From the NCBI GenBank assembly GCA_050950785.1, contig JBMNIG010000011.1:1-64000 (forward strand): DNA of 64,000 bases, given 5' to 3'. This document shows positions 36,239-44,919 of this stretch, piece after piece. The notes under the pieces were generated by a model. The model did no database searches. It worked only from the letters and a program-made list of their open reading frames with translations, and was not told the DNA's origin. This DNA is from JAAYOS01 sp050950785. GTDB taxonomy: Bacteria; Bacillota; Clostridia; Oscillospirales; JAAYOS01. Numbering within the stretch: position 1 is the first letter of the stretch; each line of letters starts with the position of its first letter. Made by a program: the position numbers and the translations under genes.

Positions 36239-37465
36239 ATGTATAAAATAGCGGTCATAGGTCTGGGATATATTGGGCTTCCCACAGCCCTGTCCCTAGC
36301 TGCCAACGGTATCACCACAATTGGTGTTGATATAAATCATGAGGTTGTTGAGACGTTACGCTCCGGAAAGGTGACATTTGAGGAGAAGGGACTTGTTGAG
36401 CTTTTTCACAAAGCGGTGGAAAACGGTATTTGCTTTGAAACCGAGTACCCCGCTGTGGACATGTACATTTGTGCAGTTCCGACCCCTTACGACAAGGCTT
36501 CAAAGAAGGTCGACCCTTCCTATGTGATAAAAGCAGTTGAATCGATTATCGAGGTTGCACCAAAGGGAAGCATAATCGTTATAGAGTCCACTATATCCCC
36601 GGGTACAGTTGATCGCTGCATAAGACCCGTTTTTACAAGGTTGGGGGTAGAGCTCGGCAAGGATATCCATATTGCCCATGCACCAGAACGGATCATTCCC
36701 GGCAATATGCTATATGAGCTGGAGAACAACTCCAGAACGATAGGTGCGGATAGCAAAGAGATTGCTGAGAAAGTCAAAGAGATCTACAGTAGCTTCTGCA
36801 AAGGCGACATAGAGCTTACAGATATACGTACTGCAGAAATGACTAAAGTAGTGGAGAACACATTCCGTGATATCAACATTGCATATGCAAACGAGCTTGC
36901 AAAAATCTGCAGTTCGGACGGAATGGATGTCTATGAAATCATTAGGATCGCCAATAAGCATCCACGAGTCAATATTCACACCCCCGGTCCCGGAGTAGGA
37001 GGCCACTGCATTTCGGTCGACTCCTGGTTCCTTGTTGGGGATTACCCCGGTCTTGCCAACATAATCCTTGCGGCAAGGAAAATCAATGACTCAATGCCGG
37101 AGTTTGTTCTTGAGAGGATACACGAAATCATGAAAGAGCACGGCATTACCGATGTTGGCCGCATTGGTCTTTACGGTCTGACCTATAAAGAAAATGTTGA
37201 TGACACTCGTGAAAGCCCAACTCTCCAGATGCTGGACTGTATGAAACGCCACTTGGCTTCGGGTGTAAAAATATATGACCCCTATGTCAAAGAGCATATG
37301 GTAGACGGACAGGTTTTTGACTTTGAAGAGTTTCTTGGCATGGTTGACATGGTTGTCATCATGGTTGGACATGCCCATTTAATAGAGAACATGGATATGA
37401 TTGCGGACAAAGTGATATTCGATACGCGTAATGTATGTCACTTCAAGCATGCATATAAGCTGTAA
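36239..37465 (+). CDS. wecC: UDP-N-acetyl-D-mannosamine dehydrogenase-type nucleotide-sugar dehydrogenase
   Basis: ATG 36239 with TTGGAGG upstream gives 408 residues. N-terminal Rossmann motif GLGYIGLPTAL; ESTISPGT; substrate-domain Glu/Lys pattern in EMTKVVENTFRDINIAYANE; catalytic Cys in GPGVGGHCISVD (~256). The C-terminal UDP-binding domain has LYGLTYKENVDDTRESP. It oxidises UDP-ManNAc or a related UDP-hexosamine to the uronate using 2 NAD+, for cell-surface polysaccharide. No epimerase is adjacent. A diguanylate cyclase gene follows, possibly linking polysaccharide to c-di-GMP. Confidence 0.88.
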   Translation: MYKIAVIGLGYIGLPTALSLAANGITTIGVDINHEVVETLRSGKVTFEEKGLVELFHKAVENGICFETEYPAVDMYICAVPTPYDKASKKVDPSYVIKAVESIIEVAPKGSIIVIESTISPGTVDRCIRPVFTRLGVELGKDIHIAHAPERIIPGNMLYELENNSRTIGADSKEIAEKVKEIYSSFCKGDIELTDIRTAEMTKVVENTFRDINIAYANELAKICSSDGMDVYEIIRIANKHPRVNIHTPGPGVGGHCISVDSWFLVGDYPGLANIILAARKINDSMPEFVLERIHEIMKEHGITDVGRIGLYGLTYKENVDDTRESPTLQMLDCMKRHLASGVKIYDPYVKEHMVDGQVFDFEEFLGMVDMVVIMVGHAHLIENMDMIADKVIFDTRNVCHFKHAYKL

Positions 37466-37557
37466 CCTTATTGTTATAGGAATGAAAAACTCGCGAAGGG
37501 TACATGTTTCGAATTTCGCGGACGATAGATGGCTGACACTAAAAAGGAGGACTGGAT

Positions 37558-38724
37558 TTGAGGCGCAAAAGAACCTTGATTGCAACGGAAATAGTGTTAC
37601 TGCTTGCTTCAGCAGTATTCACGATATTCCATCTGTACACTCTTGTTTTTAGAGATAAAGTTGCAGCCGAAGACTTGTTTCCTGTAGCTGCGGCCATATT
37701 ATTTGCACTTATTCTCACAACATATGCGGTAATCGTCATAACCGATAAACTCGTAGGCAGCCAAGACGAAAAGGTCGAAGATACAGTCGCTGACAAAACG
37801 ATGTATAAATATCTGCCTGAAATTTTTGATGCATTTGACTATATAGGCTTTGAGTATGACTGCAAAACAGACGTCCTCAAATTATCTAAAAGCCTTAGGG
37901 CTCAGATCGATGCTCCTTCGATCTTTGAGAATTTTTTATCCTCACTTGAAAGCATTACTGAAATACATCCATCCGATGTTTACAGACTTCGCGAGTATGC
38001 AAGTTCATCGGACTATGAAAGTGGTGTCCAGACCATCGAGATTCGTCTGGCGATAAACGAAGGTGAGTACCGGTGGCACTTAGTCCGGGCAATAAAGGTT
38101 TATTTGCAGAAAGACTCAAAGATCGTCGGGGCGATAAACAACATTCATGAGATGAAAGAAGAAAGGCAACGACTTATAGAGAAAGCAAACACCGATTCCC
38201 TCACGGGGCTTTATACCAGAGATGTGATCCGTCAGAAGGTAAATGACTTTATCGCTTTCAGAGGCGAAAACGAGGCAGGTACTCTTTTCTATTTAGATGT
38301 GGACAACTTCAAAGAAATAAATGACGTTCTCGGGCATACTATGGGTGATAAAGTGCTTGTGGACATTGCGCAGTCACTTCGGATAGCATGTACATGCAAC
38401 TCCGTTATTTGCAGAATGGGAGGAGACGAATTTGCCATCTTTCTACCGGAGTGTGGAAGTGTCGAAAATGCAAAAATGATAGGTGATTACATACGCAGCA
38501 GTCTCCGGAGAACATATTCAAACAGTGTAAGTAGCCGAATCCTATCGATAAGTGTTGGAGCCGCATTGACTTGCGACAGCGACACAGATTTTAGTCAACT
38601 CTATGACAGGGCGGATAAGGCATTAAGTAACGCAAAGGCAAAGGGTAAAAATTATTTTGAAATTTTTGATTTTGTGGAGGACGGTAAAAAATACGAAGCA
38701 TTTCCCGAGTGGGGTATTTTCTGA
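37558..38724 (+). CDS. Membrane-bound diguanylate cyclase (GGDEF)
   Basis: TTG start with AAAGGAGG seven bases upstream; 388 residues. Two N-terminal membrane helices (~7-29 and ~38-62) are followed by a PAS-like sensor region (~80-200) and a C-terminal GGDEF domain (~205-375). Motifs: DSLTGLYTRDVI, FYLDVDNFKEIND, active-site RMGGDEFAIF and SVGAAL. The A-site is intact, so it should make c-di-GMP. The RxxD inhibitory site is not seen. It follows the UDP-sugar dehydrogenase by 92 bp, and a terminator region follows. Confidence 0.9.
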   Translation: MRRKRTLIATEIVLLLASAVFTIFHLYTLVFRDKVAAEDLFPVAAAILFALILTTYAVIVITDKLVGSQDEKVEDTVADKTMYKYLPEIFDAFDYIGFEYDCKTDVLKLSKSLRAQIDAPSIFENFLSSLESITEIHPSDVYRLREYASSSDYESGVQTIEIRLAINEGEYRWHLVRAIKVYLQKDSKIVGAINNIHEMKEERQRLIEKANTDSLTGLYTRDVIRQKVNDFIAFRGENEAGTLFYLDVDNFKEINDVLGHTMGDKVLVDIAQSLRIACTCNSVICRMGGDEFAIFLPECGSVENAKMIGDYIRSSLRRTYSNSVSSRILSISVGAALTCDSDTDFSQLYDRADKALSNAKAKGKNYFEIFDFVEDGKKYEAFPEWGIF

Positions 38725-38741
38725 AGATACAACTACATATA

Positions 38742-38807
38742 AGACGAGGGGACGGTTCTCCTGTCTTGTTTAAGCTTGATCTCAAACAAGACAGGGGGAG
38801 CCCTCCC
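38742..38807. repeat. Palindromic intergenic repeat
   Basis: GGGGACGGTTCTC-CTGTCTTGTTT pairs with AAACAAGACAG-GGGGAGCCCTCCCC. The inner 11 bp are perfect and the outer arm imperfect. This GGGACGGTTC-type palindrome resembles dispersed repeats of Clostridia, and the 27420-27509 element is similar. Confidence 0.6.
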
Positions 38808-38817
38808 CATGTATTGC

Positions 38818-38860
38818 AACAGGTGAAGTGATGGTTAGTAAAACCATCCCTTCACCTGTT
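38818..38860. terminator. Hairpin between convergent GGDEF and serA genes
   Basis: AACAGGTGAAG-T-GATGGTT with AACCATC-C-CTTCACCTGTT gives a 19-position stem with one mismatch. It lies between two converging genes and probably terminates both, although the T-tract is poor. Confidence 0.65.
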
Positions 38861-38886
38861 ATGGGGGTAGTATATGTAAAATTACA

Positions 38887-40065
38887 TTATCGAATAGCGC
38901 GTAAACGCAAAACTCCGTTCAATGTTCGGATATGGTCAAGTGTGTCATCAGCGACATCATCATCGACATCGATAATGGTATATGCATATTCTCCTTTGGA
39001 CTTGTTGACGAGGTTGCATATATTATGTCCGATGGATGAAAGTGCCCCCGATACAGGACTCAACACATTGGGTATATTACTATGTGTGACGCAGATCCTG
39101 GTTTTGCAGGAACGGGGTGCCTCTACATTGGGGAAGTTTACAGAGTTTGTTATGTTGCCATCCTCAATAAAGTCTACTAGCTGTTTAACAGCCATTTCCG
39201 CACAGTTTTCTTCGCTTTCCGGTGTAGATGCTCCAAGATGGGGTATAGCTATGACGTTTTTGTGGCCGATAATTTTTTCGTTTGGAAAATCAGTAACATA
39301 TTTAGCTACAATGCCACTGTCTAAGGCCTGCAAAAGATCATCAGTATTTACAAGCTCCCCTCGCGCAAGGTTTATAAGACGCACACCCCGCTTCATAGAA
39401 GCGAATGCTTCTTTGTCGATCATGCCTTTGGTTTCTGAGGTTGCCGGGGCGTGAAGGGTGATGTAATCTGATTGTTCATAAACTGTTCTGTAGTCCGGTG
39501 CATATGTTACTGCCCGCGAAAGTCCCCATGCGCTTTTGACCGAGAGGTAGGGGTCGCAACCTAGTGCGTTCATTCCCAGAGAGATGGCGGCATTCGCTAC
39601 CAGTCCGCCAATTGCGCCCAAACCGATGATTCCTAATGTTTTGCCTAAGAGCTCGGGACCTGCAAATGCACTTTTTCCTTTTTCCACTAGCTTGCCTACT
39701 TCATCGCCCTTGTCTTTCAGCGTCTTTGCCCACTCGATTCCGCCGATGATATCCCTTGAGCTGAGCAACATCGCGCATATGACCAATTCCTTGACGGCAT
39801 TTGCATTGGCACCGGGTGTATTAAATACGACGATACCCTTTTCGGAGCACGCTTTGATGGGTATATTGTTTGTGCCGGCACCTGCGCGGACGATGCAACA
39901 GAGATTGTCGTCAAACTCTCGAGAGTGCAGATCGGCTGATCTTACAAGGATCGCGTCCGGGGAAGCAGTGTCGTCCGAAATTTCGTAGTGTCCGCTTTTG
40001 CGAAGAATAGCAAGAGCCGCTGGGGAAATCTTATTTAGTGTCTGTATGCGATACAATTTATTCAC
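38887..40065 (-). CDS. serA: D-3-phosphoglycerate dehydrogenase
   Basis: A 392-residue D-isomer 2-hydroxyacid dehydrogenase. Substrate segment VRAGAGTNNIPIKACSEKGI; NAD-binding GIIGLGAIG (~148-156); catalytic Arg in NLARGELVN, Glu and His in IPHLGAST (~285). A C-terminal ACT domain (~325-392) suggests serine feedback. The GTG start overlaps the serC stop (GTGA), so the genes are translationally coupled. It catalyses the first step of serine synthesis, 3-phosphoglycerate to 3-phosphohydroxypyruvate. Confidence 0.95.
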   Translation of the reverse strand: MNKLYRIQTLNKISPAALAILRKSGHYEISDDTASPDAILVRSADLHSREFDDNLCCIVRAGAGTNNIPIKACSEKGIVVFNTPGANANAVKELVICAMLLSSRDIIGGIEWAKTLKDKGDEVGKLVEKGKSAFAGPELLGKTLGIIGLGAIGGLVANAAISLGMNALGCDPYLSVKSAWGLSRAVTYAPDYRTVYEQSDYITLHAPATSETKGMIDKEAFASMKRGVRLINLARGELVNTDDLLQALDSGIVAKYVTDFPNEKIIGHKNVIAIPHLGASTPESEENCAEMAVKQLVDFIEDGNITNSVNFPNVEAPRSCKTRICVTHSNIPNVLSPVSGALSSIGHNICNLVNKSKGEYAYTIIDVDDDVADDTLDHIRTLNGVLRLRAIR

Positions 40066-41147
40066 TGCCTTTCAGCTTCGAATTTATCAATATAGGCCAC
40101 CAACTTTTCAACGCCCTCAATGGGCATTGCGTTGTAGATAGAAGCTCTCATACCTCCAACGGCGCGGTGGCCTTTAAGAGTTATCAGGCCTTCACTTTTC
40201 GCGCCCTCTATAAACTGCTTGTCGAGCTCCTCATCGCCGGTGGTAAAGGTGACATTCATCATTGAGCGGTATGGCTTTTCAATGCCCATTTTGAAGAGTT
40301 TGCTGCGGTCAAGCCTGTCGTACAGGAGATCGGCCTTAGCACGATTTATTTTTGCCATCTCAGCCAGACCGCCGAGCTCTTCGATCCAATCAAGGACAAG
40401 TCCGAGCATATAAATTCCGTATGTAGGCGGTGTGTTGTACATGGATTTGTTTTTTATCATTACCGGGTAACTTAGAAGGACCGGTGTATCTTCGGGTGGA
40501 CAGAAGGGGAGGTCGTTTCGGACAATGACAACTGTCAGACCGGCCGGACCCATGTTTTTCTGAGCTCCCGCGTATATTATTCCGAATTTCGAGACGTCCA
40601 CAGGCTCGGACAATATGCAGGAGGACATATCACAGATCAGTGGTGCATCAGTCTGAGGGATATAGTCCCATTTAGAGCCGTAGACGGTGTTGTTCATACA
40701 GTAGTGAAAGTATGAAGCGTTCGGATCAAGCTTTAGCTCCGACTGCCTTGGGATGTATGAGAAATTACGATCTTTGGAGCTTGCGGCAATGTTGACCTTA
40801 CCATACTTTACAGCTTCCTCTGAAGCTTTCTTCGAGAAGTTCCCTGTAATTGCATAGTCTGCGCGACCGGTGTTTCCCATTAGATTCATGGCAGTCATGG
40901 AAAACTGCAATGTAGCACCGCCTTGAAGGAATAGAACGCTATAGTTGTCCGGGATATCCATTACCTTGCGGAGCTTTTCTTCGACGGAGACAATGATAGC
41001 ATCGTATTCTCGAGATCGATGACTCATTTCCATAACCGAGCATCCGGTGCCACCATAGTTAAGTAGCTCTGATGCAGCTTTTTGCAGGACCTTTTCAGGA
41101 AGCATTGAGGGCCCTGCCGAAAAATTATAAATTCTGTCGTGTCCCAT
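40062..41147 (-). CDS. serC: Phosphoserine aminotransferase
   Basis: The start at 41147 (GAGGTC seven bases upstream) matches the family N-terminus IYNFSAGPSMLPEKVL and gives 361 residues. Motifs: MEMSHRSREYD, FLQGGATLQFSM, and the PLP-lysine region YAGAQKNMGPAGLTVV (~190-205). It converts 3-phosphohydroxypyruvate and glutamate to phosphoserine, feeding serine synthesis with serA directly downstream. The serB step is not in the window. Confidence 0.96.
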   Translation of the reverse strand: MGHDRIYNFSAGPSMLPEKVLQKAASELLNYGGTGCSVMEMSHRSREYDAIIVSVEEKLRKVMDIPDNYSVLFLQGGATLQFSMTAMNLMGNTGRADYAITGNFSKKASEEAVKYGKVNIAASSKDRNFSYIPRQSELKLDPNASYFHYCMNNTVYGSKWDYIPQTDAPLICDMSSCILSEPVDVSKFGIIYAGAQKNMGPAGLTVVIVRNDLPFCPPEDTPVLLSYPVMIKNKSMYNTPPTYGIYMLGLVLDWIEELGGLAEMAKINRAKADLLYDRLDRSKLFKMGIEKPYRSMMNVTFTTGDEELDKQFIEGAKSEGLITLKGHRAVGGMRASIYNAMPIEGVEKLVAYIDKFEAERQ

Positions 41148-41310
41148 CGTCGATGACCTCTTTTCATATTGCATTTTGAAATTGTAGTATCGAATTTCCG
41201 CATATAAAATCAAAAATCTTCTATCGCTTTAAATCGATACCAAAGTATTAAAGGCATTATACACGCGCTCAATTGAAATGTCAATTTGTTAACAATACAA
41301 TTATTCGGGC

Positions 41311-41339
41311 TTGAAACAGGATATTTTTGCATGTATAAT
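41311..41339 (+). promoter_or_regulatory. Promoter of the sensor-like hydrogenase operon
   Basis: TTGAAA (41311-41316), 17-bp spacer, TATAAT (41334-41339), about 80 bp before the first DRTGG gene. A strong-looking promoter divergent from serC. Confidence 0.75.
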
Positions 41340-41418
41340 CTAACTATATCCGAAAGCTTTATTTTTTTGTGTGTAAATTTTATTGAAAATATATATAAAG
41401 GAAGAAACGGAGTTTACC

Positions 41419-41769
41419 ATGCAGATCAAAGAAGTACGAGATATTCTTAATGCGAAAGTATTGTGCGGAGAACATTTGCTCAATCGGGAGGTATACTCAG
41501 CCTGCGGTGCCGACCTTATGAGCGATGTCTTGGCTTTTGTTAAAGATCAGTCGGTCCTTCTGACGGGACTACTAAATCCCCAGGTTGTACGAACGGCTGA
41601 AATGATGGATATGCTCTGTATCGTTTTTGTGCGCGGAAAGGTTCCGGATGAGAAGATAATCGAGATGGCCAAAGGTAAGGACATAATAATGATGACTACG
41701 AATCATCGGATGTATACTGCCTGCGGCAAACTTTATAAGGCAGGTCTTGTCGGATTGGAGTGCGAATAA
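41419..41769 (+). CDS. DRTGG-domain protein (first)
   Basis: The ATG at 41419 with CGGAG six bases upstream gives 116 residues. It forms a single DRTGG-type domain: VRDILNAKVLCGEHLLNREVY, then SDVLAFVKDQSVLLTGLLNPQVVRTAEMMD and IIMMTTNHRMYTACGKLYKAGL. Such domains, often beside CBS domains or in phosphotransacetylase, are presumed to bind ligands. Stand-alone copies are recurrent neighbours of [FeFe] hydrogenase genes in Clostridia. Its 3' end overlaps the ATPase gene by 10 bp. A homologous protein is encoded at 43655. Confidence 0.8.
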   Translation: MQIKEVRDILNAKVLCGEHLLNREVYSACGADLMSDVLAFVKDQSVLLTGLLNPQVVRTAEMMDMLCIVFVRGKVPDEKIIEMAKGKDIIMMTTNHRMYTACGKLYKAGLVGLECE

Positions 41770-42194
41770 ATTTGGATTCACTGCATTTGCATTTTGATAT
41801 AGACGGAAGTGACTTTACCGCAGCGGGTGAGGCATCAAGCGAGGTCAAACGCGTATTGCGGCAGTTAGGGTTTGACAGCGAAGTTATACGCAGATGCGCC
41901 ATCTGCATGTATGAGGGTGAGATGAATATTTTCATACACTCCTCAGGTGGGTCGGCAGATGTATACATAGAGCCTTCGGAAATCATCCTTGAGCTGATTG
42001 ACAGCGGCCCGGGTATTTCCGACATAAACCTTGCCATGCAGGAAGGATTTTCGACGGCCTCAAATGAGGTACGTGAACTGGGATTCGGAGCGGGTATGGG
42101 TCTGCCAAACATGAGGCGATATTCAGATGAAATGATCGTGGATTCGGTGGTCGGTTCCGGCACGGCTATTTTTATGAGCATTCGGATAGAGTAG
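41760..42194 (+). CDS. Anti-sigma-factor-type serine kinase (HATPase)
   Basis: A 144-residue GHKL ATPase of the RsbW/SpoIIAB class. N-box as CMYEGEMNIFIHSSGG, G1 as DSGPGISD (~80-87), G2 as GFGAGMGLPNMRR (~107-119), then GTAIFMSI. The start is taken as the GTG overlapping the DRTGG gene. No sigma factor or anti-anti-sigma gene is nearby, so its partner may be the hydrogenase homologue encoded 63 bp downstream. The combination suggests a redox- or H2-responsive switch (inference). Confidence 0.83.
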   Translation: MRINLDSLHLHFDIDGSDFTAAGEASSEVKRVLRQLGFDSEVIRRCAICMYEGEMNIFIHSSGGSADVYIEPSEIILELIDSGPGISDINLAMQEGFSTASNEVRELGFGAGMGLPNMRRYSDEMIVDSVVGSGTAIFMSIRIE

Positions 42195-42257
42195 TGCCGG
42201 TCAAAAGCAGTGGATTTTCCGTTCCGGATCCACAAGGGTATCATAAGAGGTATGATT

Positions 42258-43607
42258 ATGAAGCATTCAGTTACTTTAGAAAAAGAAAAGTGTAAAGGCT
42301 GTACCACTTGTATGAAGCATTGCCCGACCGAAGCTATCCGCGTCCGTCGCGGCAGAGCTCGTATTATCAAGGAGCGGTGCATCGACTGTGGGCAGTGCAT
42401 CCGTGTCTGCCCGCATCATGCAAAAAAAGCAATATGCGATCCCTTCGACAGGGTTGCGGAATATGACTATACGGTGGCATTACCTGCTCCATCATTATAT
42501 GGACAATTTCGGAATTTAGACGATGTCAATATCGTATTGCAGGCACTCATTGACATCGGATTTGATGCGGTCTATGAAGTGTCGCGCGCTGCAGAGATGA
42601 TTTCTGATTTGACCCGCAAAATGTACAATGATCTAAAGGGATCTCGCACCGGACCGATTATCTCCTCCGCATGCCCTGCAGCTGTCAGGCTGATTTGTAT
42701 GCGCTTTCCAAAACTTATCCCAAATCTTCTTAATATGATTGCACCTGTAGAACTTGCTGCAATACTTGCACGGGAAGAGGCTGTTAAGAAGACGGGCATA
42801 AAACCCGATCGCATTGGGGTATTTTTTATATCTCCATGCCCTGCAAAGGTTACTGCCGGGCGTTATCCACTGCTATTGGATCAAAGGGTAATAGACGGTT
42901 CACTTTCAATGTCCGATATTTACAAGCGCATTCTTGGACCAATGAAAAAAGTGACTGAACCCCAGGCTCTTAGCCAGTCGGGGATCATCGGAATTGGATG
43001 GGCAAGGGCGGGAGGAGAGTCCTCCGCACTTCTCAACGACCATCATCTGGCAGTGGACGGCATCAATAATATTATTGATATTCTTGAGAGCGTGGAGAAT
43101 GGCTTGTTGCCTGAGGTTGAATTTTTAGAGTTGAATGCTTGCACCCAAGGCTGTGTTGGCGGATGCCTGACTGTTGAAAACCCCTATGCCGCAAAGAGTA
43201 GAATACGAAGGCTTATGAAGTATTTGCCCGTCAGCAGGAATAAAGTTGACGATAGTTGTGAAAGTAGGATCCTAACACATGCCGATAAAATGCCTGAGTA
43301 TGTACCGGTATGGCAACTTTCAGAGGACCGTGAGCAGGCAATGAGAATATATGCAAATATAGTTGAGCTTCAGCAAAGACTTCCCGGACTCGACTGCGGA
43401 TCATGCGGAGCACCTTCCTGTCGATCCCTTGCCGAGGATGTGGCCATTGGATTTGCGTCGGAAGAAGACTGCATTTTCCGTATGCGTGAGCGTATGCAGT
43501 ATATGGCCGAGGGCGGGGACGCCGATGAATACTTGCCTCCTCCGTTCCGTCGAACAGCTACTAAAGAGGACTCTACTGATAACGGGAATGGAACTGACAG
43601 GCTGTGA
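42258..43607 (+). CDS. Divergent [FeFe]-hydrogenase-like protein, putative sensor
   Basis: The ATG at 42258 with AGAGG seven bases upstream gives 449 residues. Two 4Fe-4S motifs (CKGCTTCMKHCP, CIDCGQCIRVCP) lead into a hydrogenase large-subunit domain. Its H-cluster motifs are altered: L1 is SSACPAAV (TSCCP in standard enzymes), L2 SPCPAKV, L3 ELNACTQGCVGGC. Four candidate cluster cysteines remain, while the proton-relay Cys position is Ala. The C-terminus adds a DCGSCGAPSC...C 4Fe-4S domain (~382-410). These traits match the putative sensory hydrogenases (groups C/D), encoded beside kinases and PHP proteins. Confidence 0.83.
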   Translation: MKHSVTLEKEKCKGCTTCMKHCPTEAIRVRRGRARIIKERCIDCGQCIRVCPHHAKKAICDPFDRVAEYDYTVALPAPSLYGQFRNLDDVNIVLQALIDIGFDAVYEVSRAAEMISDLTRKMYNDLKGSRTGPIISSACPAAVRLICMRFPKLIPNLLNMIAPVELAAILAREEAVKKTGIKPDRIGVFFISPCPAKVTAGRYPLLLDQRVIDGSLSMSDIYKRILGPMKKVTEPQALSQSGIIGIGWARAGGESSALLNDHHLAVDGINNIIDILESVENGLLPEVEFLELNACTQGCVGGCLTVENPYAAKSRIRRLMKYLPVSRNKVDDSCESRILTHADKMPEYVPVWQLSEDREQAMRIYANIVELQQRLPGLDCGSCGAPSCRSLAEDVAIGFASEEDCIFRMRERMQYMAEGGDADEYLPPPFRRTATKEDSTDNGNGTDRL

Positions 43608-43654
43608 AAGGCTCAGCTCCCTAAAATATATAAGATATCAGGATGTGAAACATA

Positions 43655-43996
43655 ATGAATGTGAAACAACTGGCTGAAAAGCTAGATCTCGAATGCGTAT
43701 ACGAGGGCAACGCAGATTGGGAGATAACGGGCTGCTACGTTGGTGATTTACTAAGTCGCGTGATGGGAAAAGCACAGCCGGGCAATGTTTGGATCACTAT
43801 TATGACAAATGTAAATGTTGCGGCAGTCGCATCTATGACGGATGTGGCATGTGTCATTCTCACCGAAGGGGCAAAGCCTGACAGTGAACTGATGGATAAG
43901 TTAGATAAGTTAGATAAGTTAGATGCTGCGCTGTACACTACTCCCATGAGTAGTTATCAGACAGCTTGTAAAATATATGAACTGATCGGCTTTTAG
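43655..43996 (+). CDS. DRTGG-domain protein (second), with internal repeat
   Basis: A 113-residue DRTGG-type protein paralogous to the one at 41419. It contains LLSRVMGKAQPGNVWITIMTNVNVAAVASMTD and YQTACKIYELIGF. A tandem GATAAGTTA 9-bp repeat encodes DKLDKLDKLD near residues 81-90, lengthening a loop. It is encoded 47 bp after the hydrogenase homologue and 25 bp before the PHP gene, so it belongs to the same operon. Confidence 0.8.
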   Translation: MNVKQLAEKLDLECVYEGNADWEITGCYVGDLLSRVMGKAQPGNVWITIMTNVNVAAVASMTDVACVILTEGAKPDSELMDKLDKLDKLDAALYTTPMSSYQTACKIYELIGF

Positions 43997-44021
43997 CCGA
44001 TTTTTTTAAGGAAGGGAACTC

Positions 44022-44768
44022 ATGCTGTGCTACTGTGATTTTCATATCCACTCATGTCTTTCGCCATGTGGAGATGCCGACATGACACCTTCAAACATAG
44101 CAAGGATGGCAGCATTGGCGGGCTATAGTATAATATCTGTTTCAGACCACAACACGACCGGCAATTGCAGGTCGCTTATAAGGGCGGCTCAAGAAGCCGG
44201 TATCGTGGCTGTGCCGGCCATGGAACTTACTACATCGGAAGAAGTACATGTTTTGTGTTTGCTGCCCGATCCTGACGCTGCCGACGAGTTTGGCCGTTAT
44301 GTGTTTGACAGATTGCCGGAAATAAGCAATCGTCCCGAGATTTTTGGTGAGCAGATACTGATGGATCATGATGATACGATAATCGGGTATGAGCAGCGAC
44401 TTCTTCATAACGCTACTGATATAAGCATAACAGATGTTCCTGAAATCATAAACGGATTTGGAGGTATTGCAATACCTGCACATATAGACAGAAACTCATT
44501 TTCCGTTCTGTCAAACCTGGGTTTTCTCGATCCGACGCTAGGTTTTCCGGCTGTTGAGATCACCAGGGATTGCAACATTCCAAATCTAGTGAGCAAACAT
44601 GCCGAATTGGCGGGAATGCCGTATTATATAAACTCTGACGCGCACGATCTGTATTCGATCCAAAACGCTGAATTCTGCTTGGATCTTGAGGAGACTTCTG
44701 CAAAGGAAGTAATCGATGTTTTTCGAAAAGGGGAGCTGTTTTATATGCTTACCCATCGTTGCCAATAA
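44022..44768 (+). CDS. PHP-domain phosphoesterase
   Basis: A 248-residue PHP protein. Metal motifs: DFHIHSCLSPCG (~6-17), SDHNT (~40-44), MELTTSEEVHVLC (~66-78), PAHIDR (~150) and NSDAH (~205). All clusters look complete, so it should be an active metal-dependent phosphoesterase. It ends the sensor-like operon. PHP proteins of this type co-occur with [FeFe] hydrogenases. A nucleotide or phosphoprotein substrate is possible but not shown. Confidence 0.85.
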   Translation: MLCYCDFHIHSCLSPCGDADMTPSNIARMAALAGYSIISVSDHNTTGNCRSLIRAAQEAGIVAVPAMELTTSEEVHVLCLLPDPDAADEFGRYVFDRLPEISNRPEIFGEQILMDHDDTIIGYEQRLLHNATDISITDVPEIINGFGGIAIPAHIDRNSFSVLSNLGFLDPTLGFPAVEITRDCNIPNLVSKHAELAGMPYYINSDAHDLYSIQNAEFCLDLEETSAKEVIDVFRKGELFYMLTHRCQ

Positions 44769-44828
44769 TTTGTCGAGTAATACAGGATTTTTGCAATATC
44801 TCTATAGATAATTGTTAAAGTTTTAACT

Positions 44829-44856
44829 TTGAAAAAACCGACATTTATGCTATACT
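44829..44856 (+). promoter_or_regulatory. Promoter of the first hydrogenase operon
   Basis: TTGAAA (44829-44834), 16-bp spacer ending TGC, TATACT (44851-44856): an extended -10 promoter about 64 bp before the NuoE-like gene. Transcription of hydABC can thus be separate from the sensor-like set. Confidence 0.7.
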
Positions 44857-44919
44857 TTTTATAAAGTCTGTTTGATTTTTAACAATGACATCTATTTCGC
44901 CATTAGGAGGTTTACTAAA

